64,000 bases of DNA, taken from the NCBI RefSeq assembly GCF_000301075.1, contig NZ_JH932293.1:915755-979754 (forward strand), read 5' to 3'. The notes below the pieces were generated by a model, which was not told the origin of the DNA, did no database searches, and was given only the letters and a program-made list of their open reading frames with translations. This stretch comes from Bergeyella zoohelcum ATCC 43767 (GTDB lineage: Bacteria > Bacteroidota > Bacteroidia > Flavobacteriales > Weeksellaceae). Shown piece after piece: positions 7,766 to 15,352 of this stretch. The position numbers and the translations under genes were made by a program. Numbering within the stretch: the stretch's first letter is position 1; the number at the start of each line of letters is the position of its first letter.

Positions 7766-9691
7766 ATGTTATCAGTTCAGGGCTTAGGCTTGCATCATTC
7801 GGGGAATTATTTGTTTAGAGATGTAAACTTTACCATCAAAAAAGAAGATAAAATAGGTTTGGTAGGGAAAAACGGTGCAGGGAAATCCACTTTGCTTAAA
7901 ATGCTTTCGGGGGAAATAAGCTTCTATGAAGGGAATGTTGTTCCTGAAGGGAATATTACGATTGGTTTCCTGAAACAAGATTTGGATTTCGTGAAGGGAC
8001 GAACCGTTTGGGACGAAACCATGCAGGCTTTTGAGCAAATCAATGCTATGAAAGCGGAACTGGAAGAGGTAAACCATCAACTTGCCACTCGTACCGATTA
8101 TGAAAGCCAGGCTTACCATGACCTTATCCACCGAATGACCGAACTAAATGACCTGCTGCACCACCATGATGCCTATAATCTGGAAGGTGATATGGAGAAA
8201 GTATTGCTTGGGCTGGGCTTCAAGGCGGATGATTTCAATAAAATTACCGATGAGTTTTCGGGCGGTTGGCGTATGAGAATTGAGTTGGCGAAGCTTTTAC
8301 TTCAAAAAAATGACCTTATGCTCCTCGATGAGCCTACCAACCACCTTGATATGGAGTCCATCATTTGGTTGGAAAATTTCCTGAAAGATTACCCAGGGGC
8401 TATTGTTTTGGTGAGCCACGATAAACAGTTTATGACAGCGGTGTGCAACCGAACTTTTGACATCAACAATAAAAAAATTGACGATTATAAGGCAAATTAT
8501 TCTAAATACCTCACCCTAAGAGCCGAAAGAAGAGAGAAACTGGAACAAGCCAAGAAAAATCAAGATGCGGAAATTAAGCAAATGGAAGATAATATCAACC
8601 GTTTCCGTGCATCGGCTACCAAAGCGAGTTTTGCCCAATCTTTAATTAAGAAACTAGAAAAAATAGAACGAATAGAGCTGGATAATGAAGATGTTTCTAA
8701 ATTTAATATTCGTTTTCAGCAAAGTGTAGTGCCTGGAAAAGTGATTTTTGAAGCGGAAAATCTGGGGAAATCTTATGGTGATAAAAAAGTTTTTGACCAA
8801 GTGGACTTCTTCGTGCAGAGAGGACAAAAAATAGCACTCCTCGGGCAAAATGGACAAGGGAAAACCACTTTGGCAAAAATCCTTGCAGGAGAAATTAAGG
8901 ACTATACGGGAAGCTGGACGCTGGGACATAATGTGAACATCGGCTATTTTGCCCAAAATCAGGAGGAAGTATTGAATCCCAATAAAACCGTTCTGGAGGA
9001 AGCCGAAGATGCTGCCACGGAAGAAACCCGCCCAAGAGTGAGAGATTTGCTGGGAAGTTTCCTTTTTCAGGGGGATGCAGTAACCAAGAAAACCCGAGTG
9101 CTTTCGGGAGGGGAAAGAAACCGTTTGGCATTATGTAAATTGCTCCTTCGTCCGTTCAATACCTTGATTATGGATGAACCTACCAACCACCTCGATATTC
9201 AGTCTAAGGAAATCATTAAACTGGCTCTGCAAAATTATGACGGAACGCTCATCGTCATTTCCCACGATCGAGAGTTTCTCCAAGGGCTTTGTGATAAAAT
9301 TTTTGAGTTCCGAGATGGTAAAATGAAAGAATTCCTAGGCAATATAGATGAATATCTAGAGTTTCGCCAAAAGGAAAGCATTAGAGAAATCTCTGCTGAA
9401 AAAGCAAAATTAGAGATAAAAAACAAGGTACAAGATACGAGAGAAGAAAAGCCATCTGCTAATAGCCAAAAGCCAGTTGCCATTAGCAAAGAGCAAAAGC
9501 AGTTGCAAAACAAAATAAAAAAGGCGGAAGAAAAAATTGCGGACTATGAAAAGGAAATTGCAACGCTGGAAGAGATTTTTAGCAAGGTAAACCCTACCGA
9601 TGAGGAACTGGTAAAATACAACCAACTGAAACAAGAACTCACAGAAATAATGGAGGAATGGGAAACGCTGATGATGGAAATGGACATGTAG
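7766..9691 (+). CDS. ABC-F family ATPase (ribosome-associated)
   Basis: A 641-residue soluble protein with two ABC ATPase domains and no membrane segments, the layout of the ABC-F family that acts on ribosomes. Domain 1 has Walker A GKNGAGKST, signature FSGGWRMR and Walker B LMLLDEPTNHLD. A charged linker follows (about residues 240-310), then domain 2 with GQNGQGKTT, LSGGERNR and LIMDEPTNHLD. A C-terminal coiled coil (about 570-640) resembles that of Uup-type members. The piece joining domain 2 to this coiled coil (residues about 562-575, NSQKPVAIS) is encoded by a copy of the window's dispersed intergenic repeat. Whether it is housekeeping or antibiotic protection cannot be told. Confidence 0.93.
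   Translation: MLSVQGLGLHHSGNYLFRDVNFTIKKEDKIGLVGKNGAGKSTLLKMLSGEISFYEGNVVPEGNITIGFLKQDLDFVKGRTVWDETMQAFEQINAMKAELEEVNHQLATRTDYESQAYHDLIHRMTELNDLLHHHDAYNLEGDMEKVLLGLGFKADDFNKITDEFSGGWRMRIELAKLLLQKNDLMLLDEPTNHLDMESIIWLENFLKDYPGAIVLVSHDKQFMTAVCNRTFDINNKKIDDYKANYSKYLTLRAERREKLEQAKKNQDAEIKQMEDNINRFRASATKASFAQSLIKKLEKIERIELDNEDVSKFNIRFQQSVVPGKVIFEAENLGKSYGDKKVFDQVDFFVQRGQKIALLGQNGQGKTTLAKILAGEIKDYTGSWTLGHNVNIGYFAQNQEEVLNPNKTVLEEAEDAATEETRPRVRDLLGSFLFQGDAVTKKTRVLSGGERNRLALCKLLLRPFNTLIMDEPTNHLDIQSKEIIKLALQNYDGTLIVISHDREFLQGLCDKIFEFRDGKMKEFLGNIDEYLEFRQKESIREISAEKAKLEIKNKVQDTREEKPSANSQKPVAISKEQKQLQNKIKKAEEKIADYEKEIATLEEIFSKVNPTDEELVKYNQLKQELTEIMEEWETLMMEMDM
9448..9490 (+). repeat. Dispersed repeat inside the ABC-F coding region
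   Basis: GCTAATAGCCAAAAGCCAG and the following TTGCCATTAGC match the words of the non-coding tracts at 3894-3998 and 38784-38960. Here they are in frame and translated as part of a flexible linker between the second ATPase domain and the C-terminal coiled coil. Confidence 0.65.
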
Positions 9692-9704
9692 TTTATTTTT
9701 TTAG

Positions 9705-9712
9705 TACTTTTG
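9705..9712 (+). promoter_or_regulatory. -7 promoter box of the ATPase/nuclease pair
   Basis: TACTTTTG matches TAnnTTTG and lies 20 bp before the ATG at 9733, just after the ABC-F stop. The pair thus has its own promoter, and readings that start further upstream for the ATPase would be untranscribed at their 5' end. Confidence 0.6.
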
Positions 9713-9732
9713 ATGGATTAATTAGAATAGCA

Positions 9733-10953
9733 ATGAGTAGAATAAAAATAAAAAATTTTGGTCCTATAAAAGAAGGATTAAAAGACAATGATGGGTGGGT
9801 GGATATAGAAAAAACTACGATCTTCATTGGGAATCAAGGAAGTGGTAAAAGTACTATCGCTAAACTTATTTCTACTTTTACTTGGATGGAAAAGGCTTAT
9901 TATAGAGGTGATTATGATAATAAATGGTTTTCAAGGAAGAATAAATTAAAAAATCAATTTTTGAATTATCATCGTCTAGAAAATTATCTTATAGAGAAAA
10001 ATGGTAAAACAATTTCTGAAATAGAATACGAAGGAGATGCTTGCCGTATTACCTTTAAAAATGATATTTTAAACATTGAAAAACTTGATAAAAAGTATGC
10101 TCTTCCCCAAGTTATGTATGTCCCTGCCGAGAGAAACTTTATTGCTTATGTAAGGACTGCAAAAGAGTTAAAAGTTTCTTCAGATTCTTTTCAAGATTTT
10201 AATGCAGAATTTGAAAAAGCCAAAAAAAATATCAAACAAAAACTAAAATTACCTATCAATGATATTTATTTGGAATATGACAGATTAAATGATGTGCTAA
10301 ATATTTCGAATGAAGAGGAATATAAAATAAAATTGTCCGAAGCTTCTAGTGGCTTCCAATCCTTAGCTCCTTTATATCTTGTTTCTAAGTATCTAACGGA
10401 TAGAATAAAAAAAGGAATAGATGACAAAGAGGAAGGTATGAGCTCTGACGAGAGAGAGCGTTTTAGAAAACAGGCATTAGATATTTACTCTAATAAAGAC
10501 TTGACAGAAGAGCAGAAAAGAATTCTTGTTTCAGAAGTAGCTTCTCGTTTTAATAAGTCTTCTTTTATTAACATTGTAGAAGAACCAGAGCAAAATCTTT
10601 ATCCAACTTCTCAGCAAAAAATGTTCAATAGCTTGATGGAATTCAACAATAGTAACGAAGCTAACAAACTCATCATCACAACGCATAGTCCATACCTTGT
10701 TAATCATATCGGAATTTTAGTTAAAGCTGGAAATTTATTAGAAAAATACAGCTCTATAGAAAAAAAAATTAACGAAATAGTACCTACAAAGTCAGCCATT
10801 AAAGGGAAAAAAGTTGCTATTTATGAAATGAATTTAGACGGAAGCATAGAAAAATTAGGAAATTATAATGGCATTCCTGATGACGATGATTTCTTAAACC
10901 AAGAACTCGTACAAAGTAACGAGGATTTTGCACAACTTTTAGAAATTGAGTAA
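9733..10953 (+). CDS. AAA/ABC-type ATPase, OLD-like (candidate defence)
   Basis: A 406-residue ATPase. Walker A is GNQGSGKS (residues 33-40). A short coiled region follows, then an ABC-like signature LSEASSGFQSLAPL (201-214), Walker B IVEEPEQNLYP (281-291) and a switch His in IITTHSPYLV (313-322). This is the layout of the AAA_15/AAA_21 (OLD/RecF-like) ATPases, common in anti-phage modules. No TOPRIM domain is fused, so the effector should be separate. The start at 9733 is chosen because the peptide begins MSRIKIKNFGPI, typical of the family, and a -7 box sits just upstream. The next gene begins 10 bp after its stop and encodes a nuclease-like protein. The sequence is visibly more AT-rich than the ABC-F gene before it, hinting at acquisition. 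Confidence 0.85.
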   Translation: MSRIKIKNFGPIKEGLKDNDGWVDIEKTTIFIGNQGSGKSTIAKLISTFTWMEKAYYRGDYDNKWFSRKNKLKNQFLNYHRLENYLIEKNGKTISEIEYEGDACRITFKNDILNIEKLDKKYALPQVMYVPAERNFIAYVRTAKELKVSSDSFQDFNAEFEKAKKNIKQKLKLPINDIYLEYDRLNDVLNISNEEEYKIKLSEASSGFQSLAPLYLVSKYLTDRIKKGIDDKEEGMSSDERERFRKQALDIYSNKDLTEEQKRILVSEVASRFNKSSFINIVEEPEQNLYPTSQQKMFNSLMEFNNSNEANKLIITTHSPYLVNHIGILVKAGNLLEKYSSIEKKINEIVPTKSAIKGKKVAIYEMNLDGSIEKLGNYNGIPDDDDFLNQELVQSNEDFAQLLEIE

Positions 10954-10963
10954 TAAATTAGAA

Positions 10964-11467
10964 ATGAAAATTGACTTTTTTAACACTAATTGTAATAGCT
11001 TTTCATCTAAAAAAGAATTTGGATTGTGTGATGACCCACCACCAGCAAAAAATCCTGCCTATATAGATGAAAAAAATGGACAGAATTGGATTGCTGTAAT
11101 AGAAAATCACCATCAAACAAAGGTTCATTTTGTGGCTATTGACAACTGCATTACTCTAAAAAGGGATGATGGTACAGATGTCTCAAAATGTGATGGGTTA
11201 CTCTATTTTGATGACACCATTATTTTTGTTGAATTGAAACAAAGAGGGGGGAATCCTAAAGGCTGGAAGGAGAAAGCTGTAAACCAACTTAAAGAAACAA
11301 TAATTCTTTTTGAACAACAACAGGAAGCAAAAAAATTTAAGATTAAAAGAGCATATACTTGTAATAAAAAAGTTAGAAAATCAAATGAGAAAAATCAAAA
11401 TAGAATGGAAAAGTTTAAGGATGATACAGGTTATGTTTTGAGTATTCAGCAAAGAATTGAAATATGA
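10964..11467 (+). CDS. Small PD-(D/E)xK nuclease-like partner
   Basis: A 167-residue protein I cannot place in a named family. Residues 76-92 read KCDGLLYFDDTIIFVELK: an Asp on one strand, then Glu-Leu-Lys on the next, which is the core of the PD-(D/E)xK nuclease fold (Asp77, Glu90, Lys92). A helix rich in Gln/Lys/Glu follows. The ATG at 10964 gives a 10-bp gap after the ATPase gene; a TTG at 10946 would overlap it by 8 bp. Either way the two are one operon, closed by a strong terminator at 11491-11529. By analogy with ATPase-plus-nuclease pairs, it would be the effector that cuts nucleic acid when the ATPase is triggered. The fold is inferred from the motif only. Confidence 0.65.
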   Translation: MKIDFFNTNCNSFSSKKEFGLCDDPPPAKNPAYIDEKNGQNWIAVIENHHQTKVHFVAIDNCITLKRDDGTDVSKCDGLLYFDDTIIFVELKQRGGNPKGWKEKAVNQLKETIILFEQQQEAKKFKIKRAYTCNKKVRKSNEKNQNRMEKFKDDTGYVLSIQQRIEI

Positions 11468-11490
11468 TAATTTCACAATCTCCATAGACT

Positions 11491-11529
11491 AAAAGACATC
11501 GTCCTCTGAACTAGGACGGTGTCTTTTTT
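11491..11529 (+). terminator. Intrinsic terminator after the ATPase/nuclease pair
   Basis: A 12-bp stem (AGACATCGTCCT pairing with AGGACGGTGTCT, one G-U wobble) with a 7-base loop is followed by a run of Ts. A-rich sequence before the stem means it may also stop minus-strand transcripts from the GLPGLI gene. Confidence 0.85.
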
Positions 11530-11605
11530 AACGGACTTTCTGAGGAAGCTAAATCTTGAACTAAACGAGAAAGTTGTATTTTTTAGCCGGTATAGAATGT
11601 GGTTT

Positions 11606-12448
11606 TTAATATAACAAATCTCTTTCTATATGATTGTTCTCTTTCTTTATCTTCTCTTTCATTTTGTGTTCCCTTTCTCGAATGATTTTATTTATATCTA
11701 ATGGATTTCCATTGGCATCAAAAATTTTTCCTGTGTCCATTCTCATTACTATTGTTGGATCTTTTCGGTGTTTCTGAAATTGTTCCCTAAATTTTTCTAA
11801 GGTAATCTCTACCGAGTTTTTGGATAGTTTAGTTGGGTTTTTATCCAGTTCTATTTTAGGCATCGGTTTTATTTCCAACAGTGAAAATCGGTGAGTTTTT
11901 GTGGTGTCTTCCATTTCTACAATGAGCCCAGGTAAGCCATGAAACTTATAAGGACCTTCTTGTAGGGGGATATCTTTGGTAAACCATGCCTCCCAATTTC
12001 TTCCTGCAAAAGTTACTTTCGCTTTCTGTACCTCCCAGTTGTTCACTTTTTTAGTTTCTGAGGTCAGATGCCAGTGAAGTTTTCTTTCGTCTTTCACTTT
12101 ATAGCTCGTTCCACCAACTCTTGTGTGGAGGAAAGTAACATAGTGCGGATAGTACTTTGCTATTTTATCTCTTACTTCTCCTTTTTTCATATCAGAAGTA
12201 ATGGTAATGCTATTGCTTGTTTTCATTTGTCTTATAGCACTTTCAAACCTTAAACTATCTGATTGGGCTACCGCTTCACTATAAAATTCTGAATGATGAC
12301 TATAGATATCCAGCACCATTCGTTCTATGATTTTACTATTTGTATCTGTGCTATCTTTCAGGAATTGGTAATCATAGATGATGCGTGTGTTTTGTGCTGG
12401 AATGAATATTCCGATATACAAAAAAAGGAAGAAAACGATTTTTTTCAT
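11606..12448 (-). CDS. GLPGLI family secreted protein
   Basis: A 280-residue protein with an N-terminal signal peptide (hydrophobic run ending near IPAQN). It carries the family motif in KFHGLPGLIVEMED at about residue 167. The GLPGLI family is specific to Bacteroidota and of unknown function; members are exported and often sit beside regulators or TonB-dependent receptors. Here it is the last gene of a minus-strand operon after the BlaI-like and BlaR1-like genes (12-bp gap), which suggests it is induced by the same envelope signal. The C-terminal ~50 residues are highly charged. Confidence 0.88.
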   Translation of the reverse strand: MKKIVFFLFLYIGIFIPAQNTRIIYDYQFLKDSTDTNSKIIERMVLDIYSHHSEFYSEAVAQSDSLRFESAIRQMKTSNSITITSDMKKGEVRDKIAKYYPHYVTFLHTRVGGTSYKVKDERKLHWHLTSETKKVNNWEVQKAKVTFAGRNWEAWFTKDIPLQEGPYKFHGLPGLIVEMEDTTKTHRFSLLEIKPMPKIELDKNPTKLSKNSVEITLEKFREQFQKHRKDPTIVMRMDTGKIFDANGNPLDINKIIREREHKMKEKIKKENNHIERDLLY

Positions 12449-12460
12449 TATAAGATGATT

Positions 12461-13966
12461 TTACTTTGCTTCTTTACTTTCTACTTTAACTTCTGGTGTA
12501 TCTCCGTTTTTAAAAACTGATATCCTTTTAATTTTATCAACAGGGTATTTATTGAGCTCTTCCCTTGAGATTTCTTTGCCATCAAGGGTGTATAGGACAT
12601 TTTTTGAGAAAAAGGTATTAGGATAGGTTACATGATTATGTGCTCCTATTTTATCTGAGGAAGACTTAGGTAAACCTTTCTTTTGAATAGCATTTACCAT
12701 ATCTTTTTCTATCTGTATCATACTTTTTTCCATCTTTTCCATGTTTTCTTCCATTTGCTTCATATCCTTTTCCATTTTTTCCATGGCTTTCTCCATCTGC
12801 TTCATATTCATGTCACTTTGTTCATATTGCTTTTTTTCTGCTTCATGCTTTTCAGCTTTTGCTTCAAGTTGTTTTTTCTCAGCTTCAAGTTGCTTTGCTC
12901 TTACTTCAATTTGCTTTCTTTCTGCTTCATATTGTTTTTTTGTTGCTTCATGTTGTTTAGCTTTTGCTTCATGTTGCTTTTTTTCCTTCAAAGTATCCAT
13001 TTTTTTTAGGAATGATTCGTTTTTTAACTCAGAAAATTGTGTTGAAGCCGATTTTTCCATCTCTTTTACAATGATTTTCGCTTTGGTGTTCAGGCGGATG
13101 ATTTCTTTGTTTTTTGCATTAACCAAATAAGCAAAACTGATGATGAAAAGAATAGGTAGTGCTAATAATTTTCTTAGGTAGCTGTGTTTCGTTTTTGTTT
13201 TTGTAATCATTTTTAATCTTTTTTTAATGTTAGACGATAATAATAAATGGGCGGCTTGCCACTGTGTTCCAGAGAAATGACTTGCTAAGAGCATCTGTGC
13301 AAAGGCTTGGGTATCTTTTTCTTTTACGGCTTGTTGGTCTGCCAAATATTCATGGATGAGTCCCATTTCTGTTCGGATGAGCCAAAAAAATGGATTACAC
13401 CAAAATACCGCACAGATTACTTCTAAAAAACATTTGTCCCAACTGTGTTTTTGCTCTATATGTACCATTTCGTGCTTTAGAATTTGCTGTCCTAAATCTG
13501 ACGAAAGAGGAATAGTTTTTTTCCAAAATAAATTTTTGAAGAATGAAAATGGAGCCTCTTCTAACTCGGTGAGGTAAAATGAAATTCCGTTCCACTGCTG
13601 GCATTCGTGATGTTTTTTTAGTTTCAAAATTTGCCATATTCCGATGAGAAATTTTATTGATAAAAACAAAGCTCCGAGGCCTAATCCTATAAAAACTATC
13701 GAAATAAATCTTGAGGACTCATTCATTACCGTGCTCAGCTGGGCAGGCTGTAGTGCATCAAAAAGCACCAAAACTTCTTGGCTTACTTCTATAGTGAAAT
13801 AGTCAATTTTTAGCCATGGTAATAGCAAGGAGACCAGCACTGAAGCAAGGAGATAAAATCTATTGTAATGGTGGAAAGTCTTATCTTTTAAAAAAATGAA
13901 ATAGTAGCCAAACAAAATGGCTGAGCAAATGATAACTTTTAGTATATGGAGAGCGAGGGTTTCCAT
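12461..13966 (-). CDS. BlaR1-like M56 family metallopeptidase
   Basis: A 501-residue membrane sensor/protease. N-terminal membrane helices at about 8-26, 36-52 and 88-112 are followed by the zinc-protease motif HEMVH (165-169) with a downstream Glu in LIHEYLADQ, then another helix at about 268-283. This is the BlaR1/MecR1 M56 arrangement, but there is no penicillin-binding sensor domain. Instead, residues about 330-425 form a long coiled coil of heptads (EAxxKQx, then KQMEKxM), encoded by 21-bp repeats. A 65-residue tail (LYTLDGKEIS...) follows. It overlaps the BlaI-like stop by one base (TGATG). Family knowledge suggests that on sensing envelope stress it cleaves the repressor encoded next door. 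Confidence 0.88.
   Translation of the reverse strand: METLALHILKVIICSAILFGYYFIFLKDKTFHHYNRFYLLASVLVSLLLPWLKIDYFTIEVSQEVLVLFDALQPAQLSTVMNESSRFISIVFIGLGLGALFLSIKFLIGIWQILKLKKHHECQQWNGISFYLTELEEAPFSFFKNLFWKKTIPLSSDLGQQILKHEMVHIEQKHSWDKCFLEVICAVFWCNPFFWLIRTEMGLIHEYLADQQAVKEKDTQAFAQMLLASHFSGTQWQAAHLLLSSNIKKRLKMITKTKTKHSYLRKLLALPILFIISFAYLVNAKNKEIIRLNTKAKIIVKEMEKSASTQFSELKNESFLKKMDTLKEKKQHEAKAKQHEATKKQYEAERKQIEVRAKQLEAEKKQLEAKAEKHEAEKKQYEQSDMNMKQMEKAMEKMEKDMKQMEENMEKMEKSMIQIEKDMVNAIQKKGLPKSSSDKIGAHNHVTYPNTFFSKNVLYTLDGKEISREELNKYPVDKIKRISVFKNGDTPEVKVESKEAK
12692..12979 (-). repeat. Coding 21-bp repeats specifying heptads
   Basis: Within the BlaR1-like gene the codons for residues about 333-382 form seven consecutive 21-bp units (EAKAKQH, EATKKQY, EAERKQI and so on). 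They are followed by less regular Met/Glu/Lys heptads to about residue 425. Unit number could vary between strains by slippage without breaking the frame. Confidence 0.8.
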
Positions 13967-14337
13967 CAGCGTTTATTTTTAAGTTCGTGAAGTAAAAGTT
14001 CTAAATCTTCTACCGTCAGTTCATTTTTCTCTACTAAAAATGAAACGGCATTTTTGTAAGATCCTGAGAAATAATTCTCTACCAATCCGCTGAGTGATTT
14101 TCCGCTGTACTGCTTTTGGGAAATCAGGGGAAAGTATTCATGCTGTCTTCCTTGTAGGGTATAGTTTACATATCCTTTTTCTATTAGGATTTTTAGGATG
14201 GTGGATACGGTATTGGTATGTGGCTTAGGAGTAGAGAATTGCTCTAGGATGTCCTTTAGAAAGCCTTTTTTTACCGTCCATAGGTACTGCATCACCTGTT
14301 CTTCTGCTTTTGTGAGTGTAGGAATTTTAGGATTCAT
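13966..14337 (-). CDS. BlaI/MecI/CopY-type repressor
   Basis: A 123-residue winged-helix repressor. The N-terminal DNA-binding part contains LTKAEEQVMQYLW and the recognition region HTNTVSTILKILIEKGYV, typical of the Penicillinase_R family. The C-terminal helices would dimerise and contain the site cut by the M56 protease. The start at 14337 is chosen because a longer in-frame reading would run through the promoter and operator at 14355-14406. The gene is the first of a three-gene operon and overlaps the M56 peptidase gene by one base. Autoregulation through the perfect inverted repeat upstream is very likely. No beta-lactamase is nearby, so the regulated function is probably envelope stress rather than resistance, which is inference. 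Confidence 0.93.
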   Translation of the reverse strand: MNPKIPTLTKAEEQVMQYLWTVKKGFLKDILEQFSTPKPHTNTVSTILKILIEKGYVNYTLQGRQHEYFPLISQKQYSGKSLSGLVENYFSGSYKNAVSFLVEKNELTVEDLELLLHELKNKR

Positions 14338-14354
14338 ATTTTTTAAAAAAAAGT

Positions 14355-14406
14355 TATCACTAGTTTTATAGTGATACAAAGATAAAAATATTTTCTAATT
14401 GTACAA
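14355..14406 (-). promoter_or_regulatory. BlaI-type operator and promoter
   Basis: On the minus strand a -33 TTG (14406-14404) and a -7 TATCTTTG (14384-14377) are separated by 19 nt, a near-ideal Bacteroidota promoter. Immediately downstream lies a perfect inverted repeat, TATCACTA-6-TAGTGATA (14355-14376), covering the transcription start region. A further half-site TAGTGATA occurs at 14416-14423. The layout predicts repression by the BlaI-like protein encoded just downstream. Confidence 0.88.
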
Positions 14407-14459
14407 CTATTTTTTTAGTGATAAAAATATAATGGTCATTTTTAGGATGTAGATGGAGT

Positions 14460-15248
14460 TTATGATTTCCTTACAATAGGCAAGATTTCATTAGGATTCA
14501 GCCCGAATTTTTTTTGATTTTCTGGAGAGAATTTTTTTGAATAAAAATTAATTTCTGTTTGGAATCCAGCTGTTTCTAATCGAGTAAAAAAATCCATTCC
14601 GTACCAGCGTACATGGTCATACTGTCCGAAATGTTTTTGTCTTTCTTTGGGCTCTGTGATAGTAAAATCTTCATAAGTGGTAGGAGAATGAATCTTCATA
14701 GGCACCTGTAAAATTCCCCAGCCTCCAGGCTTCATTACTCTGTATAGTTCGCTCATGGCTCGGGCATCATCTGGAATGTGTTCTAATACATGATTACAAA
14801 AAACAACATCGAAACTGTTGTCTTCAAAAGGTAAGTTTAAAATATCGGCTTTCACATCTACGATGGGAGAAAATAGATCTGCTGAGATATAATTAAGGTG
14901 AGGCATTTTCTTAAATCGTCTCAGAAATTCTTGTTCAGGGGCAATGTGAAGTACTTTTAGTTTTGCCGAGAAAAAATCCGTTTCATTCTGGAGGTAAAGC
15001 CACATTTGTCTGTGTCTTTCTAGGCTAAGTGTTCCTGGAGAAAGGGCGTTAGCTCTGGCTTTTCCATAGCCATAGGGAAGAAATTTGCGATAAGATTTTC
15101 CATTGATAGGGTCTGTAAATTGGCTACCTTGAAAGAGGATATTCATTAACGGTCTCGCCCATAGGCTTATATTGATTAGCCAAGGTCTTGGAAATAAGTT
15201 TAAAAAAAACAGAGCAAATTTTTTCAAAATAACAGTTTTTTTAATCAA
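14460..15248 (-). CDS. Class I SAM-dependent methyltransferase
   Basis: A 262-residue protein with a Methyltransf_11-type domain. Motif I appears as VLHIAPEQEF at about residue 98, an acidic residue follows in YISADLFSP, motif II-like DVVFCNHVLEHI is at about 148, and motif III is RVMKPGGWGILQVP. The N-terminal ~40 residues are hydrophobic and basic and could associate with the membrane. Its position upstream of and divergent from no known pathway gives no clue to the substrate. It has its own spacer on both sides, and the BlaI operator region lies downstream of its stop. Confidence 0.85.
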   Translation of the reverse strand: MIKKTVILKKFALFFLNLFPRPWLINISLWARPLMNILFQGSQFTDPINGKSYRKFLPYGYGKARANALSPGTLSLERHRQMWLYLQNETDFFSAKLKVLHIAPEQEFLRRFKKMPHLNYISADLFSPIVDVKADILNLPFEDNSFDVVFCNHVLEHIPDDARAMSELYRVMKPGGWGILQVPMKIHSPTTYEDFTITEPKERQKHFGQYDHVRWYGMDFFTRLETAGFQTEINFYSKKFSPENQKKFGLNPNEILPIVRKS

Positions 15249-15297
15249 AGTTTCTGTAATGATAATAATACGCCTTAATTTATCAATAAAACCATTA

Positions 15298-15336
15298 AAA
15301 AAAGCAGCGTTTCAGTCATTTGAAACGCCACTTTTC
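15298..15336 (-). terminator. Intrinsic terminator after the T9SS cargo gene
   Basis: An 8-bp perfect stem (TGAAACGC with GCGTTTCA around a 6-base loop, extended by weaker pairs), followed on the minus strand by a T-rich run, lies 17 bp after the stop at 15353. Confidence 0.75.
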
Positions 15337-15352
15337 ATCTTATGAATAGAAA

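Noticed and set aside
12683-13130. Plus-strand low-complexity Phe/Ser-rich frames opposite the BlaR1-like gene
   Set aside because: They are antisense shadows of the heptad-coding repeats.
12461-14337. Beta-lactam resistance operon
   Set aside because: No beta-lactamase gene is present and the sensor lacks a penicillin-binding domain; only the regulatory chassis is shared.
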